Assembly: GCF_003063475.1 (NCBI RefSeq)
Contig: NZ_NESP01000001.1
Coordinates: 310,001-374,000 of the forward strand
Length of the DNA stretch: 64,000 nt
Reading direction: 5' to 3'
DNA from: Limnohabitans curvus
GTDB lineage: Bacteria > Pseudomonadota > Gammaproteobacteria > Burkholderiales > Burkholderiaceae_C
The notes beneath the pieces are model-generated. The model saw only the letters and a list, made by a program, of their open reading frames with translations, did not search any database and was not told the origin of the DNA. The translations under genes and the position numbers were made by a program. Below, one piece after another: positions 54,243 to 62,997 of the stretch. The first letter of the stretch is position 1; the number at the start of each line of letters is the position of its first letter.

Positions 54243-54494
54243 TGTGCGATGGAAGGACTTCTTTAGGCTGATCCGAGACATTCGCCCGTAATTTACGAAC
54301 GTCGCCGGCCGCCACAAGCTGCCACTCTGTCTCCGGCGGACTCGCTATCCCGTTCTGAAACCAGAGCCAAGCGCTCGGCGTGGAAACGGAGGTGCCGCCT
54401 GTATTCCGATTTTTTAATACCGGCATGACTTCTCGAGCACACGCATCGCGCGAACGATCTGCTTTCGCGCCGGACCGGATAAGTGGAAATGCCG

Positions 54495-56969
54495 CTATGC
54501 CCGCATTTCTGGACCGCAGCACTTCTTAAATTTCTTACCTGATCCGCACGGGCACTGATCGTTTCTTCCAATGCGCCCACCCGCGGCGACAGCTTTGTGA
54601 AGCCGGGCCTCTCTTAGCGCCTCCCCCCGTGCCTTTAGCGCAGGGAGTTCAAAGACAGAAATGTCTGCGCTACGCAGGAACTGCCATTCGACATCGATGA
54701 GCTGTCCCACCTCCCCATAGGTGAGCTCGAGAAGAACTCGCTCTGGCTCATCGTGCATCACCATGATCGCCCTCGCGTGGTCACGCATTTCGTCCACAGG
54801 AGAGCGGCCCCAGTTGGGTGCCGATACGAAGGCCGTCAGGCGCACTTCACCAAAGGTCGAGAACGGCCGTGGTCGCACAGTCGACGCACGAGCCAACTCT
54901 TGCTTCAACGTGATGAACATCCGGTCTCGCCAGTCTCCGCTCACATCAAGCAGGTAGGCAGCGATCGCCGACCGCCCCTTCTTCTCGCTGGTGCGGAGAA
55001 GGTCGAGTATTTCCGCCATGCCGACGGGCATCTTTTGACGCAGTGGCGAAGGCAGGGTTGGCTCCGACAAGCGCGCCGTGAAGAACCTGTCGATATCCTG
55101 CCGGTAGCCGACGAACTGCAAATGCGCCGCCCTTCCACCAACGAGTTCCAGCGCGTGCTTGGGGTAGTGGTTGTGCTGCAGGTACATGCCCAAATGGTCC
55201 AGCTCGTCATCCAGCTGAACATGATCCGATGTCAGGGCATCCCTGCGCATCTGGACAAAATGCAGGAACTCAAGCGGGTTGGCGAAGATATCCGCGTACA
55301 CACGGAGGTCATCAAGTGACAGCGACCATACGGACTCGCCCACGACGCTGGCGCCGATGGCAGGCAAATGCTGAACCTGAGCAGCGATTTCCGTGAACGG
55401 ATCAAGCGTGACCGCGCAAATCGTGACCTGGCGGTAGTCCCGCAACCGAAGTCGGCCAGCTTCCTTTCCTTCCTGGTCGAGCAAGGGGACCTCTTCGGCC
55501 GTTCGCAGATACCGGAGGAATCGGTTCCCCTGTTTCGCGGGAGCAATCACCAGACTCTTGATCGATTGCAGGTGAGCATCGACATCCGTGGCAGGCGAGG
55601 TGTAGGTGAACGATCCCGACTTCACCTCAACAATGAACAGGTGGTCATCAAACACAAGAATGCCGTCCGTCTCGTACCGCTGTGCCGCCGCGCCTCCTTC
55701 GCCCAGCCAGTAGTAGATTTCGGTGTGGCAAACCGCTCCTGGCAAAAGCCGTCGCAAGTAGTCGAACGGCAAGGTTTCCGTGACCTCTTTTCTTGCATTG
55801 ATCCAGGCTTGCTTGTGGCCCTGACTCTCGGCAAACACCCGCTTTTCAAGTTGCCGATAGAAGTAGTCAAATAAGCCGCTCAGATCGAAACAGTAGTATT
55901 TGCTATCGAGCTTGATGAAGGGGCGCTTGAAGATGGGCCAAACGCGCAACGGCCACCCCTTCAAAGGTCCATCTGCGAGGAACTCGCCATCTTGGCCTGG
56001 CGCCCATGAAAAGTCTTCGAGGAATGCAGGAGGCAGATTCGTTACTTTCTGCAGATCGAAGAGATCGTAGAGAAGGAAGAGTCCGATGGCCCGACCTTGC
56101 TCCTCCTCAAACCCGTGCCTAGCGATGGACTCCCTCAGCATCTCTGCAGGGTCCTTGGCGGTAACGAGGCCAGCCCTGACGTCGGCCTCCAAGGCCTCCA
56201 GAGACACCTTTCGGAAGTTGTCCATTGCTTCGTAGGCATCTCCGATGCCCTTGGTCAGCGAATGCCAAATCTTCTCGAGCTCATCGCAGAGTTGTACGCT
56301 GGTCAACCCGTAGATTTGCTGGATTGATCCCGTCTGCGGTGCCAACAACTCGCGCAGTGCCAGAACTTGATGGTTCTGGTACTGCTGGCCAGTGACGTTG
56401 CACCAGTAGAGCTGCGCCCTGAAGTGGAACTCCTCGAATGCGTCATCCACTTCTGCTTTGTTCCGCCGACGTTCAGCGGTGGCGCATATGAAGTAGCGTG
56501 CGTTCAGCTTCTGAAAGATCGATTCAACCAGTCCCTGCAATCGGGTCCAGTCGGCATCTGAAGGCTTTTCTGCGTCAGCAGCACCGCGCGGTATCGCTGC
56601 CACCAGGCTCTGAACGTAGTCAATCATCCTTGCCGCATGGGCGTGCTCCTGCCCGACTTCGACCTCGCTCTCCATCCCCAGAGTTGCCGCGCTTCGTTCC
56701 CACCATGCTCGGTGGAGCATCGACAGCGGATCAAGCTTTGACACCAGGACCGCAGCACTCTCGATGTCGCGATCGATATCCCGCACCACCTCAGCGTAGC
56801 CCTCGACAAGGCGATCCTGGAACTTCTCGAACTCGCCAGGCAGCCAATTGGTCTCCGAGACGACATTACGTCCAAAGCGCGCCATGTTTAATGGACCAGC
56901 GCTAAACTCCTCGTCAGGCCGATGGACAGCATATCGAGCGTTCTGTTTCTTCTGTTTTCTTTTCTTCAT
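54495..56969 (-). CDS. Large PD-(D/E)XK-like nuclease with C-terminal SEC-C zinc motif; candidate defence protein
   Basis: An 824-residue cytoplasmic protein, not assigned to a named family. A basic N-terminus (MKKRKQKKQNARY) leads into a mainly helical region to about residue 320. At about 413-451 lies a restriction-endonuclease-like fold: HTEIYYW, then ETDGILVFDDHLFIVEVKSG, giving D435, E448 and K450 as D-x12-E-x-K. The C-terminus has a SEC-C zinc motif, GRNDQCPCGSGKKFKKCCG, as in SecA and many nucleic-acid enzymes. Codons are more GC-rich than in the recombinase next door. Nuclease activity and an anti-phage role are inference from motifs and its mobile cassette setting. Confidence 0.75.
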   Translation of the reverse strand: MKKRKQKKQNARYAVHRPDEEFSAGPLNMARFGRNVVSETNWLPGEFEKFQDRLVEGYAEVVRDIDRDIESAAVLVSKLDPLSMLHRAWWERSAATLGMESEVEVGQEHAHAARMIDYVQSLVAAIPRGAADAEKPSDADWTRLQGLVESIFQKLNARYFICATAERRRNKAEVDDAFEEFHFRAQLYWCNVTGQQYQNHQVLALRELLAPQTGSIQQIYGLTSVQLCDELEKIWHSLTKGIGDAYEAMDNFRKVSLEALEADVRAGLVTAKDPAEMLRESIARHGFEEEQGRAIGLFLLYDLFDLQKVTNLPPAFLEDFSWAPGQDGEFLADGPLKGWPLRVWPIFKRPFIKLDSKYYCFDLSGLFDYFYRQLEKRVFAESQGHKQAWINARKEVTETLPFDYLRRLLPGAVCHTEIYYWLGEGGAAAQRYETDGILVFDDHLFIVEVKSGSFTYTSPATDVDAHLQSIKSLVIAPAKQGNRFLRYLRTAEEVPLLDQEGKEAGRLRLRDYRQVTICAVTLDPFTEIAAQVQHLPAIGASVVGESVWSLSLDDLRVYADIFANPLEFLHFVQMRRDALTSDHVQLDDELDHLGMYLQHNHYPKHALELVGGRAAHLQFVGYRQDIDRFFTARLSEPTLPSPLRQKMPVGMAEILDLLRTSEKKGRSAIAAYLLDVSGDWRDRMFITLKQELARASTVRPRPFSTFGEVRLTAFVSAPNWGRSPVDEMRDHARAIMVMHDEPERVLLELTYGEVGQLIDVEWQFLRSADISVFELPALKARGEALREARLHKAVAAGGRIGRNDQCPCGSGKKFKKCCGPEMRA

Positions 56970-57468
56970 CAGCTGATCGTGCCATGCCTTCGTCAGCGCG
57001 GCCAGCGGCCTGACGTTTATCGGCTATCAATGGGTCGCAGGCAAGCGCGCAAATGACGAGTCCATTTGGTACGGCTGACCGCATTCATCCAGAAAGCGCT
57101 CGTAGGCCCGTCAGTGGCGACCGACAGCAAGCGCTGCAAAGCAGCCACAGCCCACCGTACCCTGCCCTTCCAAACTTCATGTAAAGCATGAAGTTTTCGT
57201 GACGCAAATCCCACGATTAGCTCGTGCGTCCATATTGTGGACACTGCGACCACTGGCTAAAGATGCTTAAAACACGCTACAGCACTCCCGATTCACCCGT
57301 TCGAATACTTGGGTGGCTGGCTCCCATGTTTAACGCTTATAGGGCTGCATTTACTTCGTAGTTCTGTTGTCCACAGCCCTGCTCCGTTATCCACAAAAAA
57401 CATAAGAAAACTATGCTTTTCAATGATTTCGTAGCTAAGTCATTGATTTTGCTAGGCCTCTAAATCAC
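56970..57468. other. Gene-free stretch with the cassette gene's upstream region
   Basis: No convincing gene was found. A 78-codon minus-strand frame (57017-57253) lacks a ribosome site and family resemblance. TTATCCACA at 57387-57395 is a perfect DnaA-box sequence, with a looser TTGTCCACAG 19 bases to its left. The promoter of the nuclease gene should lie here. Confidence 0.4.
57387..57395. promoter_or_regulatory. DnaA-box-like sequence
   Basis: TTATCCACA matches the DnaA box consensus exactly. A single 9-mer can occur by chance, and no cluster or DNA-unwinding region accompanies it. Confidence 0.2.
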
Positions 57469-57503
57469 GCTGGTAACCCGACACTTTGGCGGGTTTCAGG
57501 TCG
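57469..57503. other. Hybrid recombinase core site B (right end of cassette)
   Basis: Left arm GCTGGTAACCCG (57469-57480), spacer ACACTTTGG (57481-57489), right arm CGGGTTTCAGGTCG (57490-57503). Spacers of A and B share the same polarity and TTTGG. Exchange within the spacers would give two near-perfect symmetrical sites, one in the chromosome and one on an excised circle. Confidence 0.7.
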
Positions 57504-57566
57504 ACCTTTTGAACCTATGAAAACACAATAAAAGCAACAGAAAACAGTGATTTCAGGAGAACACAA

Positions 57567-58139
57567 ATGGCACAAGCAAAAACACTTAGCAGCAAAGATT
57601 TCGAACAAGTTCTTGCTTACGTTGAAAACCGTGCACACGCAGCACGTAATCGTGCAATGCTGATGCTTACGCACTTGGCGGGTTTGCGCGTTGGTGAAGT
57701 CGCTTGCTTGCGTTGGCAAGATGTCACAAACAAAGACGGTGGCGTTAAAGAAGAAATTCGCTTATTGCCAGACATGACTAAAGGACGTCATGCACGTACT
57801 GTGTTTGTCAGCAGCAAACTGAAAACGGAACTAGAAGCCTATGCAACAACCGCAAAGTGTGTTGATCGCAGCTATGCATTCTTTGCAACACAGAAAAGCA
57901 TCAAGCACGGTTTCTCAGCAAACAGCCTCACACAAACACTCGCCCTACTCTACAAAGGCGCTGGGCTTGAAGGAGCTAGTAGCCATAGCGGTCGTCGCAG
58001 CTTTTTAACGAACTTGGCTAACAAAGGCACTTCGATTCACTTGCTGAAAACAATCGCCGGACATCGCAGCATCCAGACAACCGCCATGTACCTGTACAGC
58101 AGTCCAGCCCAGTTGAAGGCTGTGGTTGAGTTGGTTTGA
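57567..58139 (+). CDS. Minimal tyrosine recombinase (catalytic domain only)
   Basis: A 190-residue integrase lacking the N-terminal arm- and core-binding domains of usual phage integrases. The catalytic set is complete: R41 (GLRVGE), K72 (TKGRHART), H140 and R143 (SSHSGRRSF), H166 (AGHRS) and the nucleophile Y175 (TTAMYLYS). AGGAG precedes the ATG by 7 bases. It starts 64 bases right of core site B, same strand, outside the cassette, which suggests that it acts on sites A and B. Base composition is more AT-rich than in the cassette gene. Short integrases of this type occur on proteobacterial plasmids and islands; their sites are mostly undefined to my knowledge. Confidence 0.85.
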   Translation: MAQAKTLSSKDFEQVLAYVENRAHAARNRAMLMLTHLAGLRVGEVACLRWQDVTNKDGGVKEEIRLLPDMTKGRHARTVFVSSKLKTELEAYATTAKCVDRSYAFFATQKSIKHGFSANSLTQTLALLYKGAGLEGASSHSGRRSFLTNLANKGTSIHLLKTIAGHRSIQTTAMYLYSSPAQLKAVVELV

Positions 58140-58231
58140 TTAAGCCTCAAAGGTTTTCTGCCATGAAACCGTTTACACAGAATCTAGGACACGCCCCAAT
58201 CCAATACATCTGAAGAAATCAGAGCTTGCAA

Positions 58232-59233
58232 TTAGCCTACGAACGCATCTGAGTAAAAATTCTCATCGGATAAGCCCAACTTAGAACACACTTCACGCAG
58301 GGCTGTGACCATGGGCATACCCCCGCAAGCGTACACATCCCAATCACTTAAATCTTTAAAGTCGGCGCGTACCGCTTCATGAACAAAGCCTACGCGTCCA
58401 GTCCATGCGCTGACATCTGTCGCATTGCTCAACAAGGGATGTATCACCCAACCTGGGGACTGTTGAGCCCAACGTACCAACACATCAGCGGCATAAATGC
58501 CATCTTGTGTGCGTGCGCCCCAGTACAGATGCACAGTACGTTGTAGCTTTTGACGCACGATGTGGTCCAAGATGGATTTGATGGGAGCAAAGCCTGTGCC
58601 GCCAGCAACCATGAGCATGGGGCGCTCACTGTCTTCGCGCAACCAAAAATCACCGTGAGGCAATTCAAGTTTGAGAAGATCACCCACTTGAATGTTTTTC
58701 AGCATTGCATCGCTGAAATGTCCTTGCGGTAAATTGCGAATATGCAGCTGAACCGCATCACTTTCGTGCGGTGCATTGGCCATGGAGTAGCTGCGTCGTT
58801 GTCCATCGGGTAACAGCAGTTGCAGGTACTGTCCTGCTTTGAACTTCACACGCACACCCGCAGGAAAGCGCAGTTGTAGCTGTGTCACATCAGGTGCGAG
58901 TTGAATTTTCTTGAACACCTTAGCTTGCACGGTCTTGCGCGCTGTAGGGTCAATGCGGTGCCAAGTTTTAGGTGCGATAGATAAATCGCTGGCAGGCTGT
59001 GCTTTGCAAAACAGATGCTCATCATGCTGGTAGATGCCAACTTCGTGCGAACCGCCTTGCGTGCCTGGCACCAACTCACCTTGCACCACACGGCCTTTGC
59101 AGTTGCCACACACACCATTGCGGCAGGAGTAAGGCATTTCAATGCCTTGGCGCATGGCTGCGTCCAGCAAGTTTTCGTTGGCAGCGCAGTCAAACGCCGC
59201 CTCACTGCCTTCAATTTGAATCTTGAAACTCAC
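58232..59233 (-). CDS. tphA1: Terephthalate dioxygenase reductase component (TphA1-like)
   Basis: A 333-residue reductase passing electrons from NAD(P)H to the ring-hydroxylating oxygenase. It has an N-terminal plant-type [2Fe-2S] ferredoxin domain with cysteines in MPYSCRNGVCGNCKGRV and a later LFCKAQ, then an FAD domain (RRSYSMANAP) and an NAD domain (VAGGTGFAPIKSIL, VYACGGMPMV). It is the last gene of the tph operon. Its start overlaps the tphB stop by 4 bases. The specific name relies on gene order, identical to that of Comamonas tph clusters. Confidence 0.9.
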   Translation of the reverse strand: MSFKIQIEGSEAAFDCAANENLLDAAMRQGIEMPYSCRNGVCGNCKGRVVQGELVPGTQGGSHEVGIYQHDEHLFCKAQPASDLSIAPKTWHRIDPTARKTVQAKVFKKIQLAPDVTQLQLRFPAGVRVKFKAGQYLQLLLPDGQRRSYSMANAPHESDAVQLHIRNLPQGHFSDAMLKNIQVGDLLKLELPHGDFWLREDSERPMLMVAGGTGFAPIKSILDHIVRQKLQRTVHLYWGARTQDGIYAADVLVRWAQQSPGWVIHPLLSNATDVSAWTGRVGFVHEAVRADFKDLSDWDVYACGGMPMVTALREVCSKLGLSDENFYSDAFVG

Positions 59234-60204
59234 ACATGACTTTCTAAAGGAATCCCAGCCAACAAACTCACCGTCCGAATCATCGCCTCGGGATTGGCAA
59301 TCCCTTGACCCGCAATGTCCATGGCACTGCCATGGCCCACGCTCGACAACACCACGTCAGCACCAATCGACAAAGCGCTCGCACGATGCGGATAAAGCAG
59401 CTTAATGGGAATATGTCCTTGATCGTGGAACATGGCGATATACAAATCGTGTTCACGCGCAGAAAGTAAGGTGTCCGCGCCTTGCGGGCCGTCGACCAGC
59501 AAACCTTGTGCACGCAGCCATTCTGCGGCGGGACGGCTGATCAATTCATCTTCTTGCCCGAATAAACCGTTTTCGCCTGCATGGGGATTGATCCCAAACA
59601 TACCTATGTGCGGACGTGCAACACCTAAGCGATGCAACGCACGAATACCAGCATACACAGCTCGCTCAATGCGATCTTGTGTGATGTGGTCCAAGGCTGT
59701 CTGCACCCCCTCGTGCAAGGTGACGTGCACGATGCGCATGTCGCCCCCCATCAGCATCATGAACACTGAGTCTTCAGGCTGCCCTGTGACGGCGGCCACC
59801 AACGAGGGATAACCACTGAATTTGATGCCCGCAAGGTGCACCGCAGTTTCGTGATGCGGCGCTGCCACCACCGCCTCAAACTCGCCACGCTGTGTCGCGT
59901 GGATGGCCTCGGTTGCAGCAGCAATGGTTGCGTCACCTGCTGCTGCACACACCACGCCGGGGCGGTGCATGCCCAAGGGCATTGCAGCAGTGAAAACACA
60001 ACTCAAACTTTTGAAGACTTCCTCAACACCAAGCTGCTGCGCGGTCGCTTCCATCACCTCTTGTGGGCCAAAGAGCGTGAGATGAACACGTGCATCATGG
60101 CGCAAAGCGATGGCGGTCTTGATGGCGATCTCGGGGCCAATGCCATTGGGGTCGCCAATCGGAAGGGCAATCCGCGTGACCGCCACAGCGTGAGAAGTAG
60201 CCAT
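59230..60204 (-). CDS. tphB: Terephthalate cis-dihydrodiol dehydrogenase (TphB), PdxA family
   Basis: A 324-residue PdxA-family dehydrogenase. It is expected to oxidise and decarboxylate 1,2-dihydroxy-3,5-cyclohexadiene-1,4-dicarboxylate to protocatechuate with NAD+. Family motifs are RIALPIGDPNGIGPEIAIK, APHHETAVHLAG, GINPHAGENGLFGQED and MFHDQGHIPIKLL. The ATG used overlaps the tphA3 stop as TGATG; an in-frame start 15 codons earlier lies inside tphA3. On its own it could be named pdxA, but the operon makes the TphB role far more likely. Confidence 0.9.
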   Translation of the reverse strand: MATSHAVAVTRIALPIGDPNGIGPEIAIKTAIALRHDARVHLTLFGPQEVMEATAQQLGVEEVFKSLSCVFTAAMPLGMHRPGVVCAAAGDATIAAATEAIHATQRGEFEAVVAAPHHETAVHLAGIKFSGYPSLVAAVTGQPEDSVFMMLMGGDMRIVHVTLHEGVQTALDHITQDRIERAVYAGIRALHRLGVARPHIGMFGINPHAGENGLFGQEDELISRPAAEWLRAQGLLVDGPQGADTLLSAREHDLYIAMFHDQGHIPIKLLYPHRASALSIGADVVLSSVGHGSAMDIAGQGIANPEAMIRTVSLLAGIPLESHV

Positions 60205-60677
60205 CAGAGCGGCACCGCCAACAAGGTATCGATGCGACTGCTGTCGCAAATCACTCGACGCGATTTAAGCTTAAGGCTTTCAGTGTCAAGCATGAACGTA
60301 TCGCGGTATATGCCGCAGACAAATAAATCGGTTTGTCCGTCATGCATGATACGCACCACCATAAACGGCGTTTCCACATCGACTTGCTCATGGGTACTGT
60401 GCGTGATGAACGGCAAACCCAAGATGTGACGATAGCTTTGACGCTCATAAATATTGGCATGACGCAAGGCAGAGACACGGTCATGAAGCATGTTGCGGTT
60501 GTTGGCCCAAATCAGGCCAGCAGCCAAACCTGCACGGTCGTTCTCAGCAGTGGTGACTGTGTAGAGGCATTGCGCGTCGAAAAAGTCGGGCCATTGCTCC
60601 AAAGCATCTTGATCAATGCAACGAATGTAGGCCGCATGAAAGTCAGCAATGCGTTCGCGTAGTGAGAGATTTGACAT
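60204..60677 (-). CDS. tphA3: Terephthalate dioxygenase small subunit (TphA3-like)
   Basis: A 157-residue beta subunit of a ring-hydroxylating dioxygenase, NTF2-like fold. Typical are RIADFHAAYIRCIDQDALEQ, WPDFFDAQCLYTVTTAEND and the late FMVVRIMHDGQTDLFVCGIY. It packs with TphA2 and is structural. The ATG of MSNLSLRERIADF is chosen because an earlier ATG would run into the tphA2 end. 8 bases separate it from tphA2, and it is coupled to tphB. Confidence 0.9.
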   Translation of the reverse strand: MSNLSLRERIADFHAAYIRCIDQDALEQWPDFFDAQCLYTVTTAENDRAGLAAGLIWANNRNMLHDRVSALRHANIYERQSYRHILGLPFITHSTHEQVDVETPFMVVRIMHDGQTDLFVCGIYRDTFMLDTESLKLKSRRVICDSSRIDTLLAVPL

Positions 60678-60685
60678 GATGTTTC

Positions 60686-61924
60686 TTAAGCCTGCATAAG
60701 TTGACGATAGGCTTTCCAAAAGCCACGCACAGATGCCTCGGTCACGCGCGAGGGGCTGGAGCTGGTGCTTTCGCCGCCCATTTCAATCACGGCCTCCAAA
60801 TCACCAGCAGCAGCAATGCCGCGTTGCACAAAACCACCCACGGCACCGTCCTCCATCGACACAAAACCAGCTGGACCAATCAAGTTGGCTTGCTTCAAGC
60901 GCACCTCGCGTTGCTCGGGTGTGTCGTTCGCATAACCTAAGTAAGTCCAATGCAAATCGGTAGACGCCACGCCTTTAGGTAGCACTTGGCGAATAGCCAA
61001 ACAATTTTGAATTTGTTGCAACACAAAGCCAGGGAACACCGACAAGATTTGAAGCGTGATGCCGTCTTCAAACTCTTTAAAACCTTGTAGCAAACTCGGA
61101 TCTGCCAAGCGATAGCCATCTTGGTCTGATCGCAAACCTTGATCTTGATATTGCTTGCCTGCTTCTTGATCAGGCGCATCAACCATCGAATAACTGACGT
61201 GATGACCACCTGATTCGCTCACGATCACCGCACCGCGCTGCGACAAACGGTTGAGTTTGAAGGTGGTGAAGAACAGATGCAGCAAACTGGCGTGGTAGCT
61301 GTCCTTGACGTTTTCAAAATACAGTTTCCAGTTGTTAGGCAGCACTTGGGTGAAGCGGCCAATCACCTCCACCGGTTTGTTCAGCACGCGTTCAATACGA
61401 GAACAAATTTCGGGACCCAAATAGTCTTCGATTGAATCAACGTCCTCGCTGAAACTCACAAACACCAGACCACAAAAAACAGCCACGCGGAGTTTGCGCG
61501 GTGAGTGATCTTCTTTACAAAAATGCTCAGGCATGCCGCCCGCACCGTTCAGTCCCGTCTCAAAGGCTACGCCCTTGAGATTGCCTTGTCGATCATAGGT
61601 CCAAGCGTGATAAACACATTGAAAGTCACGCGTCTTGCCCGCACGATCCAAGCAAATCAAAGCACCGCGATGTGAACAACGGTTTTCAAAGGCGTAGATT
61701 TCTCCATCGTCATCTCTCACCACCACCACGGGAGCGCTGCCCACATGGCCTGTTCGGTAATCTCCTGCCTCTGGAATTTCAGAATCCAGACAAAGGTAAC
61801 TCCAAGCATTGCCTTCGTAAATCTTTTTTTGTTCCTCGGCCAAGACATCTTGACTTTGGTACACCGCATAAGGCACGCGTGTGTAGCTTGGCGTGGACCA
61901 GTGAATAGGTTGATAGTCGCTCAT
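60686..61924 (-). CDS. tphA2: Terephthalate 1,2-dioxygenase large subunit (TphA2)
   Basis: A 412-residue Rieske oxygenase that should add O2 to terephthalate to give the 1,2-cis-dihydrodiol. The Rieske cluster ligands are in [14 protein letters not shown] and [15 protein letters not shown]. The catalytic iron site lies in [16 protein letters not shown]. Large parts, such as [37 protein letters not shown] and [10 protein letters not shown], coincide with Comamonas TphA2 as I remember it, so the substrate call is stronger than family level. The gene lies between the binding-protein gene tphC and tphA3. Confidence 0.93.
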   Translation of the reverse strand: MSDYQPIHWSTPSYTRVPYAVYQSQDVLAEEQKKIYEGNAWSYLCLDSEIPEAGDYRTGHVGSAPVVVVRDDDGEIYAFENRCSHRGALICLDRAGKTRDFQCVYHAWTYDRQGNLKGVAFETGLNGAGGMPEHFCKEDHSPRKLRVAVFCGLVFVSFSEDVDSIEDYLGPEICSRIERVLNKPVEVIGRFTQVLPNNWKLYFENVKDSYHASLLHLFFTTFKLNRLSQRGAVIVSESGGHHVSYSMVDAPDQEAGKQYQDQGLRSDQDGYRLADPSLLQGFKEFEDGITLQILSVFPGFVLQQIQNCLAIRQVLPKGVASTDLHWTYLGYANDTPEQREVRLKQANLIGPAGFVSMEDGAVGGFVQRGIAAAGDLEAVIEMGGESTSSSPSRVTEASVRGFWKAYRQLMQA

Positions 61925-61936
61925 ACTTATTTCTTT

Positions 61937-62902
61937 TTAATCAACAGTGACGCTGGAATCGCGAATGACTTTTTGCCACTTAGCGGCTTCATCGCGCACA
62001 AAACGACCCATTTGCTCAGGCGTGTTGGCCACCACTTCAGCGCCCTGCTCTGCAAAACGTTGTTGCACATCAGGCATGCGCAAGGCTTCCACGATGGCGG
62101 CATTGAGTGCCTGAACAACAGACGGCGGCGTACCGCTAGGCGCCACTGCCGCAAACCATGTCACAGCAACCATGCCAGAGATACCAGCCTCATTAAAAGA
62201 TGGCACGTTGGGCAACGCGGGAGATCGCTTGGTATCGGCTACAGCCAAAATGCGAATTTTTCCGCCTTTTTGCAAAGCGGCTGAAGAGCTTAGATTGTCA
62301 AAAAACACATCCACCTGACCGCCTGCTAAGTCAGCCAGCGCAGGGGCCGTTCCTTTGTAGGGAACGTGCAGCATTTGCGTGCTGGTAAGCGACTGAAACA
62401 GGTTAGCCGTCAGGTGCGAGGTGGAACCATTGCCCTGCGAGGCGTACGACACTTTGCCGGGATTTGCTTTGACATACGCAATCAACTCTTGCACCGAGTT
62501 GACTGGCAGTTTGTTGCTCACGGCTAAAACATTAGGCACCGCAGCCAACACAGTGACGGGTACCCACTTGGTAGCGTCGTAAGTGAGCTTGGGGTACAAG
62601 CTTTGATTGATAGCGATAGGACCAGGGGGCGACATTAATAAGGTGTGACCATCTGGATCAGACTTGGCAACAAATTCAGCGCCAATATTTCCCCCGGCTC
62701 CTACTTTGTTTTCAACCACCACGCCCTCAGGAAAACGCTTGCGCAATTTGTCTGACAAGATGCGAGGCAACACATCGGCGGTGCCTCCTGCAGGGAAAGG
62801 AACGATCATTCGAATCGGACGGGTTGGAAAATCTGCGGCTTGTGCCACATGCAGACCCAACAACATGGGGACAACCACAAACAAACTGGAAAGTTTTTTC
62901 AT
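61937..62902 (-). CDS. tphC: Terephthalate-binding periplasmic protein (TphC), Bug family
   Basis: A 321-residue exported protein with signal peptide MKKLSSLFVVVPMLLGLHVAQAA and Bug-family motifs FPTRPIRMIVPFPAGGTAD, VENKVGAGGNIGAEF, PDGHTLLMSPPGP, YASQGNGSTSHLTA and HVPYKGTAPALADL. First gene of the operon and divergent from the IclR gene, as in Comamonas. It should bind terephthalate in the periplasm. Known TphC works with TctA/TctB-like membrane subunits encoded elsewhere; none are in this window. Confidence 0.9.
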   Translation of the reverse strand: MKKLSSLFVVVPMLLGLHVAQAADFPTRPIRMIVPFPAGGTADVLPRILSDKLRKRFPEGVVVENKVGAGGNIGAEFVAKSDPDGHTLLMSPPGPIAINQSLYPKLTYDATKWVPVTVLAAVPNVLAVSNKLPVNSVQELIAYVKANPGKVSYASQGNGSTSHLTANLFQSLTSTQMLHVPYKGTAPALADLAGGQVDVFFDNLSSSAALQKGGKIRILAVADTKRSPALPNVPSFNEAGISGMVAVTWFAAVAPSGTPPSVVQALNAAIVEALRMPDVQQRFAEQGAEVVANTPEQMGRFVRDEAAKWQKVIRDSSVTVD

Positions 62903-62964
62903 CTGATTAATTCTTTCATCGAAAGCATAGATTCTGAAAACCTATCTAAGATGCGTCTATTAGA

Positions 62965-62983
62965 ATTTGCGCATATCGCAAAT
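62965..62983. promoter_or_regulatory. Candidate TphR operator between tphC and tphR
   Basis: ATTTGCG (62965-62971) and CGCAAAT (62977-62983) form a perfect inverted repeat with a 5-base centre CATAT. It lies in the 95-base gap between the divergent genes, which fits an IclR-type activator/repressor site. Confidence 0.6.
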
Positions 62984-62997
62984 AAGAAGAATATTTA

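Larger units (their letters stand above)
54208..57503. mobile_element. Predicted single-gene cassette bounded by sites A and B
   Basis: The two core sites lie about 3.26 kb apart in an orientation that predicts excision. Between them is one large gene (minus strand) plus 252 bases on the left (54243-54494) and about 500 bases on the right (56970-57468), where I see no convincing further gene. The minimal tyrosine recombinase gene 64 bases right of site B is outside the cassette. Confidence 0.6.

Noticed and set aside
57017..57253. 78-codon minus-strand frame upstream of the nuclease gene
   Set aside because: No ribosome site, odd composition and no motif; more likely non-coding upstream DNA.
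57387..57395. Replication origin at a DnaA-box sequence
   Set aside because: One perfect box and one weak one only; no box cluster, AT-rich unwinding element, dnaA or rep gene.
54208..57503. Integron with attC sites
   Set aside because: Recombinase lacks the IntI-specific insert, is short, and the sites lack the attC bipartite core; a tyrosine-recombinase att pair fits better.
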